Source of the DNA: Lachnospiraceae bacterium UBA3641
Lineage (GTDB): Bacteria; Bacillota; Clostridia; Lachnospirales; Lachnospiraceae
Direction: 5' to 3'
NCBI GenBank assembly: GCA_002373875.1
Contig: DFKQ01000017.1
Span: 1-10,566, forward strand
Length of the DNA stretch: 10,566 nt
The notes under the pieces are model-generated. The model saw only the letters and a list, made by a program, of their open reading frames with translations. It was not told where the DNA came from and made no database searches. This document shows, in pieces, positions 6,570-10,566 of the stretch. The stretch's first letter is position 1, and each line of letters opens with the position of its first letter. Position numbers and translations under genes: made by a program.

Positions 6570-7994
6570 ATGAGTAACACTTCTCAAGCGAGCGCAAGAA
6601 TTGATTCCCTGCTCGATGAAAACAGTTTTGTTGAGATCGGCGCAATGGTCACGGCCAGGGCAACTGATTTCAATATGGATCCCAAGGCGGCTCCCAGTGA
6701 CGGCGTTATAACAGGCTACGGTCTTATAGGCGGCAGTCTCGTATACGTTTACAGTCAGGATGCTTCCGTTATGGGTGGTTCCATCGGCGAAATGCATGCG
6801 AAGAAGATCATCAATCTGTATGATCTTGCAATGAAGACAGGCGCACCTGTGATCGGGCTTATCGATTCAACAGGCCTTCGTCTTCTTGAAGCAACGGATG
6901 CACTTTCGGCATTCGGAAGGATATACAGGAGGCAGTCAATGGCTTCCGGAGTTATCCCCCAGATAACCGCTATTTTCGGAAGCTGCGGCGGCGGTCTGGC
7001 AGTATTCCCTTCAATGTCTGACTTTACCTTTATTGAAGCAGGCAAGGGTAAGATGTTTGTTAATTCACCCAATGCGGTTGAAGGCAATTATGCCGAGAAG
7101 CTGGACACATCGGCTGCAGCGTTCAGGTCAGCCGAGTGCGGTGATGTGGATGTGGTCGCTGATGAGGCTGATATCTATGACAGGATCAGGAGCCTTGTGA
7201 TGATGCTTCCCGAGAACAATGAGGAGAACGGAGCATTTGAGGATTGCACGGATGATCTTAACAGGTTATGTTCAGACCTTTCAGCCTGCTATAAGGACCC
7301 CGGCGTTGCACTGTCAAGGATCGCCGATGATCAGGATTTCTACGAAATGAAGGCTGACTATGAGAAGTCAATGGTGACCGGATTCTTAAGGCTTAACGGT
7401 ATCACGGTTGGTGCGGTTGCCAACAGGAGCGAGAAGTATGATGATGAGGGTAAGGCTGCCGAGAAGTTCGATTCGGTTCTTACACCTGCGGGATGCCTTA
7501 AGGCGGCTGATTTTGTAAGCTTCTGTGATGCGTTTGACATTCCTGTGATCACTCTTACTAATGTGAGCGGGTTTGAAACGACAATGTGCGCCGAGAAGAA
7601 GCTCAGCAGGGCAGCAGCCAAGCTTGCGGATGCCTTCGCCAGCGCTACGGTGCCCAAGGTTAATGTTATAACCGGTAATGCCTTCGGAAGCGCTTACGTT
7701 ATAATGAATTCCAAGTCACTTGGAGCTGACATGACATTTGCATGGGACAGCGCTTCAGTGGGAATGATGGATGCCGATGCGGCCGCCAAGCTTCTTTTCG
7801 ACAAGGAAGACAATAAGGCAGAGCTTACGGCATCATATAAGGAAATGCAGACAAGCGTTGAATCCGCAGCCCGCCGCGGATATATCGATACGATCATCAA
7901 GGCTGAAGAAACACGTAAGTATGTTATCGGTGCGCTTGAGATGTTATTTACAAAGAGAGAGGAGCGTCCTAACAAGAAGCATGGCGCAATCTGA
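6570..7994 (+). CDS. Divergent biotin-dependent carboxyltransferase, MmdA-like alpha subunit
   Basis: This is a carboxyltransferase of the acyl-CoA carboxylase/decarboxylase type, expected to exchange a carboxyl group between an acyl-CoA (or other acyl substrate) and carrier-bound biotin in the cytoplasm. Both crotonase-like halves are present. The N-half has GVITGYGLIGGSLVYVYSQD (about 45-64), MGGSIGEMHAKKI and the oxyanion-hole region GSCGGG (137-142, where GPCAGG is usual). The C-half has FVSFCDAFDIPVITLTNVSGF, ATVPKVNVITGNAFGSAY and SLGADMTFAW. At 474 residues it is shorter than typical MmdA (about 510). Several family landmarks are changed: DSTGLRLLEATDAL replaces the usual DSGGARIQEGVDSL, and the usual LPG-x-x-QE after the C-half GF is absent. 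The substrate could therefore differ from methylmalonyl-CoA. ATG 6570 has GGAGGG 9 nt upstream. It is the first gene of the operon. Confidence 0.88.
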   Translation: MSNTSQASARIDSLLDENSFVEIGAMVTARATDFNMDPKAAPSDGVITGYGLIGGSLVYVYSQDASVMGGSIGEMHAKKIINLYDLAMKTGAPVIGLIDSTGLRLLEATDALSAFGRIYRRQSMASGVIPQITAIFGSCGGGLAVFPSMSDFTFIEAGKGKMFVNSPNAVEGNYAEKLDTSAAAFRSAECGDVDVVADEADIYDRIRSLVMMLPENNEENGAFEDCTDDLNRLCSDLSACYKDPGVALSRIADDQDFYEMKADYEKSMVTGFLRLNGITVGAVANRSEKYDDEGKAAEKFDSVLTPAGCLKAADFVSFCDAFDIPVITLTNVSGFETTMCAEKKLSRAAAKLADAFASATVPKVNVITGNAFGSAYVIMNSKSLGADMTFAWDSASVGMMDADAAAKLLFDKEDNKAELTASYKEMQTSVESAARRGYIDTIIKAEETRKYVIGALEMLFTKREERPNKKHGAI

Positions 7995-8016
7995 GAAAGG
8001 GATGGTGAAACGTAAT

Positions 8017-8868
8017 ATGAAAAAGTTTTTATCACTATTATGTATAAGTATCTGCCTTCTTGGATTAACAGCATGCGAGAAGCCCAAGCCGGTTGATCCG
8101 CAGGATTCGGCGTCTCTTATCGGCCGTTCACAGGCAATAGTTACTTATATACTGGCCGAGGACCCTGAGACATACCAGGGTATTTCAATGAGTGCCGGCA
8201 GGCAGATCGACGGGCTTGCGACCTTTGAAAATGAAGGTGCCGAATACACAGAGGTTATAATGAGGGAAGTTATAGGGCTTCCCGTTGAAGGCAACGGATT
8301 TGTTTCGGGCATCGATTCATGGGAGAAGGCTGTTGAGGAGATAGGAGGATTTGTTGATTTCAATGACTCCACTATCGAATACGGATCCAAGGGAGATACC
8401 TTTGTAGTTGATATTGGAGCGCAGTTCGAGAAGAGAACCGCTACCATCGAGTTTATTTATAAGGATGACTTAAATAAGACGCTTACATCATACGCCGTTA
8501 ACGTGGATTATACCTTCGGCGAGAAGATGAGTAAGGCAGGGCTTAATACTCTGCTTGGTATGGGAACCGTGTTTATCGTCCTTATACTTCTTTCGTTCCT
8601 TATAAGCTGCTTCAGTCTCATCAATAAGGCGCAGGCCTCAATGGAAGCGAAGAAGAATGAAGGTGCACAAGCCGCACCCGTTAAGAAAGAGGAGGCTCCG
8701 GCACCGGTGGCAGTTACCGTATCAAACGATGATGATGAGATAGCAGCTGTAATATCCGCAGCGATCGCGGCCTATGAAGCCGAAAGCGGAGTAAGTCTTG
8801 CGGAATCCGGCGGATATTATGTAAGAAGCATAAGACGCAGAAGTAGCAATAAGTGGAATAAGAATTAA
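8017..8868 (+). CDS. OadG/MmdD-like Na+-pump decarboxylase subunit with lipoprotein N-terminus
   Basis: The protein combines three parts in 283 residues. Residues 1-20 form a lipoprotein signal with lipobox LTAC (lipidated Cys predicted at 20). Residues about 21-170 form an extracytoplasmic domain I do not recognise, rich in Asp/Glu. Residues about 174-202 form a transmembrane segment beginning AGLNTLLGMGTVFIVLILLS, the pattern of OadG family subunits. The Ala/Pro/Lys-rich linker and final segment (EIAAVISAAIAAYE, ending in a basic tail) match OadG/MmdD C-termini, which bind the carboxyltransferase on the cytoplasmic side. The expected role is assembly of the decarboxylase complex at the membrane. 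ATG 8017 is chosen because it gives a clean signal peptide and has GGTGA 8 nt upstream; in-frame ATGs at 7981 and 8002 would put charged residues ahead of it. The gap from the carboxyltransferase is 22 bp. Confidence 0.85.
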   Translation: MKKFLSLLCISICLLGLTACEKPKPVDPQDSASLIGRSQAIVTYILAEDPETYQGISMSAGRQIDGLATFENEGAEYTEVIMREVIGLPVEGNGFVSGIDSWEKAVEEIGGFVDFNDSTIEYGSKGDTFVVDIGAQFEKRTATIEFIYKDDLNKTLTSYAVNVDYTFGEKMSKAGLNTLLGMGTVFIVLILLSFLISCFSLINKAQASMEAKKNEGAQAAPVKKEEAPAPVAVTVSNDDDEIAAVISAAIAAYEAESGVSLAESGGYYVRSIRRRSSNKWNKN

Positions 8869-8897
8869 AGATTTCAGTATACCAGGAGGATTTTAAA

Positions 8898-9263
8898 ATG
8901 AAAAACTATACCATTACTGTTAACGGAAATGTATATGATGTTACTGTTGAAGAGGGAACAGGTGCAGCAGCACCCGCAGCAGCCCCCAAGGCAGCACCGG
9001 CAGCCCCCAAGGCAGCACCCGCGGCAGCACCTAAGGCTGCAGGCGCAGGTTCAATAAAGGTGGAGGCAGGAGCAGCAGGTAAGATATTCAAGGTTGAAGC
9101 AAGTGTTGGTCAGAGCGTTAAAAAGGGTGATACAGTTATCATTCTTGAGGCCATGAAGATGGAGATACCCGTTGTGGCACCTGCAGACGGTACCGTAGCA
9201 AGCATTGATGTTTCGGTAGGAGACGCTGTAGAGGCAGGAGCATGCCTTGCAACTCTTAACTAA
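8898..9263 (+). CDS. Biotin carboxyl carrier protein (decarboxylase gamma/MmdC-like subunit)
   Basis: This is the mobile biotin carrier that shuttles a carboxyl group from the carboxyltransferase to the membrane beta subunit. It has 121 residues. A short N-terminal beta region (MKNYTITVNGNVYDVTVEEG) is followed by an Ala/Pro/Lys linker (about 22-50) and a biotinyl domain (about 52-121). The biotinylation motif EAMKME is intact, with biotin expected on K87, and the domain ends with the mirror half GTVASIDVSVGDAVEAG. The linker is encoded by a 21-bp tandem repeat. AGGAGG lies 9 nt before ATG 8898. A holoenzyme synthetase (BirA) encoded elsewhere is required. A biotin/lipoyl distinction rests on the AMKM motif, which favours biotin. 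Confidence 0.95.
   Translation: MKNYTITVNGNVYDVTVEEGTGAAAPAAAPKAAPAAPKAAPAAAPKAAGAGSIKVEAGAAGKIFKVEASVGQSVKKGDTVIILEAMKMEIPVVAPADGTVASIDVSVGDAVEAGACLATLN
8980..9021 (+). repeat. 21-bp tandem repeat in the Ala/Pro linker of the biotin carrier
   Basis: Two adjacent 21-bp units (8980-9000 and 9001-9021) share an identical 19-base core, CAGCCCCCAAGGCAGCACC. A degenerate third unit follows to about 9040. In frame, each unit adds seven residues of the Ala-Pro-Lys linker, so copy-number change would alter the swing length of the biotin arm without breaking the frame. Confidence 0.8.
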
Positions 9264-9310
9264 GGCTTGATCATTTTCTGATACTATTTCATTAAATTGG
9301 AGGTTTAAAA

Positions 9311-10462
9311 ATGTCATATATAGTAGAGACCATGCGGAACCTCATGCAGCAGACAGCTTTCTGTAATCTTACTCTGGGTAATTATATTATGATCGCTGTA
9401 GCATGTGTGTTTCTGTATCTGGCTATAGCTAAAGAATTCGAGCCATTGCTTCTCTGCCCCATAGCGTTCGGTATGTTGCTTGTAAACATATATCCGGACA
9501 TCATGATGACTGTTGAAGAGTCAAGCAATGGTGTGGGTGGTCTCCTTCATTACTTCTACCTGTTGGATGAATGGGCTATCCTTCCTTCTTTGATATTCAT
9601 GGGTGTCGGAGCCATGACCGACTTCGGTCCCCTAATTGCCAATCCCAAGAGCTTTTTACTTGGGGCGGCAGCTCAGTTTGGTATTTTTGCGGCATACTTC
9701 GGTGCCATAGCACTCGGCTTTAACGATAAGGCTGCAGCAGCAGTATCCATCATCGGCGGTGCAGACGGTCCTACATCCATCTTCCTTGCGGGTAAGCTGG
9801 GACAGACAGCCTTACTGGGACCTATAGCGGTTGCTGCATATTCATATATGTCGTTGGTACCCATCATTCAGCCCCCCATCATGAAGCTTCTCACTACCGA
9901 GAAGGAGAGGGCTATAAAGATGGAACAGCTCCGCCCGGTAAGCAAGCTTGAGAGGATACTTTTCCCCATCGTGGTAACAATTGTTGTATGTCTTATACTT
10001 CCAACGACAGCACCTCTTGTAGGTATGCTTATGCTGGGTAACCTTTTCAGGGAGTCCGGTGTTGTGCGCCAGCTTACCGATACAGCCAGCAACGCACTTA
10101 TGTATATAGTAGTTATCATTCTCGGAACTTCGGTAGGTGCTACGACGAGTGCTGCAGCTTTCCTTAATCTGGATACGATCAAGATAGTTATTCTGGGTCT
10201 TATAGCCTTTGCATTCGGCACGGCTGCCGGCGTTCTTTTCGGTAAGCTGATGTGTGTAGCTACCAAGGGTAAGGTTAATCCCCTTATCGGATCGGCAGGA
10301 GTTTCGGCGGTTCCGATGGCAGCCAGGGTATCACAGAAGGTAGGTGCGGAATCCGATCCCACCAACTTCCTTCTCATGCATGCCATGGGTCCCAACGTTG
10401 CCGGAGTTATCGGTACGGCAGTTGCAGCCGGTACCTTTATGGCAGTGTTCGGAGTGTTTTAA
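9311..10462 (+). CDS. Na+-translocating decarboxylase beta subunit (OadB/MmdB/GcdB family)
   Basis: This integral membrane subunit decarboxylates carboxybiotin and couples the reaction to Na+ export. It has 383 residues, in the range of the shorter GcdB/MmdB members. Multiple hydrophobic helices are visible, along with the ion-site motif GGADGPTSIFLAGKL (149-163, D152 corresponding to the essential Asp of OadB) and the C-terminal motif MHAMGPNVAGVIG (about 356-368). The extended N-terminal part FEPLLLCPIAFGMLLVN and the DFGPLIANP segment are also typical. GGAGG at 9299-9303 lies 7 nt before ATG 9311. Order in the operon is alpha, OadG-like, biotin carrier, beta, similar to my recollection of the Veillonella methylmalonyl-CoA decarboxylase genes. 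The family shares the fold for oxaloacetate, methylmalonyl-CoA, malonyl-CoA and glutaconyl-CoA pumps, so the beta subunit does not reveal the substrate. Confidence 0.95.
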   Translation: MSYIVETMRNLMQQTAFCNLTLGNYIMIAVACVFLYLAIAKEFEPLLLCPIAFGMLLVNIYPDIMMTVEESSNGVGGLLHYFYLLDEWAILPSLIFMGVGAMTDFGPLIANPKSFLLGAAAQFGIFAAYFGAIALGFNDKAAAAVSIIGGADGPTSIFLAGKLGQTALLGPIAVAAYSYMSLVPIIQPPIMKLLTTEKERAIKMEQLRPVSKLERILFPIVVTIVVCLILPTTAPLVGMLMLGNLFRESGVVRQLTDTASNALMYIVVIILGTSVGATTSAAAFLNLDTIKIVILGLIAFAFGTAAGVLFGKLMCVATKGKVNPLIGSAGVSAVPMAARVSQKVGAESDPTNFLLMHAMGPNVAGVIGTAVAAGTFMAVFGVF

Positions 10463-10476
10463 GTTGCTAATAATAC

Positions 10477-10517
10477 ATATTCCGGGCAGATATGATTTAT
10501 TATACTGTCCTGAATAT
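10477..10517 (+). promoter_or_regulatory. Intercistronic hairpin downstream of the beta subunit gene
   Basis: A 13-position stem joins 10477-10489 (ATATTCCGGGCAG) and 10505-10517 (CTGTCCTGAATAT), with one C-T mismatch and one G-U pair, around a 15-nt A/T-rich loop. No T run follows; the sequence goes straight to GGAGG (10531-10535). A processing or mRNA-stabilising role, or partial attenuation, is more likely than full termination. Confidence 0.6.
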
Positions 10518-10543
10518 TAATTGAGATATTGGAGGATATAATA

Positions 10544-10566
10544 ATGGCAGAAGTTGAAAAGAAACC
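10544..10566 (+). CDS. Start of a further operon gene, possibly OadA/5S-type carboxyltransferase (partial)
   Basis: ATG 10544 follows GGAGG (10531-10535) with an 8-nt spacer and opens MAEVEKK, with a next codon CCN (Pro), before the window ends. Only seven full codons are visible, too few to identify by domain. The start resembles the N-terminus I recall for oxaloacetate decarboxylase alpha subunits (pyruvate carboxylase 5S-like) in Lachnospiraceae, and the position right after an OadB-type gene fits. Product identity is inference from context. Confidence 0.45.

Noticed and set aside
7771..8016. Longer N-terminus for the OadG-like protein, reading back into the carboxyltransferase gene
   Set aside because: The extra sequence is an out-of-frame shadow of the carboxyltransferase and would bury the lipoprotein signal peptide. 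ATG 8017 gives a proper signal and lipobox.
1..10566. CRISPR arrays, tRNA or rRNA genes, insertion sequences, prophage genes
   Set aside because: I found no spaced direct repeats, cloverleaf with conserved T-loop, transposase or phage protein motifs in the window.

Overview
The window looks like chromosomal DNA of a Gram-positive anaerobe of the class Clostridia, most likely Lachnospiraceae. This is inferred from moderate GC content, heavy use of AGG (Arg) and CTT (Leu) codons, strong GGAGG ribosome binding sites, sigma-A-type promoters, and the gene families present (AsnA, ScpA/ScpB, a four-part Na+-pump decarboxylase set). The species cannot be named from the sequence alone. All genes lie on the + strand.

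Region 1 (1-3488) is housekeeping amino-acid and tRNA metabolism: the 3' two-thirds of asnA (aspartate-ammonia ligase), then a complete alaS (alanyl-tRNA synthetase). The alaS stop codon is embedded in a perfect 29-bp inverted repeat. Each arm of that repeat folds into its own bulged hairpin, as in a REP/BIME-like doublet.

Region 2 (3498-6395) starts with a near-consensus promoter, a structured leader, rpsU (ribosomal protein S21) and its intrinsic terminator. Next come an extended -10 promoter and a membrane-anchored metallophosphoesterase, then scpA and scpB, the kleisin and winged-helix partners of the SMC condensin. This stretch ends at a hairpin terminator after scpB.

Region 3 (6438-10566) is an operon for a biotin-dependent, probably Na+-translocating decarboxylase or transcarboxylase. 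It has an extended -10 promoter and a leader of about 115 nt with pseudoknot-capable pairing. The genes are a divergent MmdA-type carboxyltransferase (alpha), an OadG/MmdD-like subunit that is predicted to be a lipoprotein (delta/gamma), a biotin carrier protein, and the integral membrane OadB/MmdB/GcdB-type subunit (beta). After an intercistronic hairpin, the first seven complete codons of another gene run off the window; they resemble the N-terminus of OadA/pyruvate-carboxylase-5S-type proteins. The carboxyltransferase would move a carboxyl group to biotin on the mobile carrier, the beta subunit would release CO2 and export Na+, and the OadG-like protein would hold the complex together. The substrate is not evident. 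The most interesting points are the lipoprotein OadG architecture, the possible pairing of two carboxyltransferase types in one operon, the structured leaders and the REP-like doublet.
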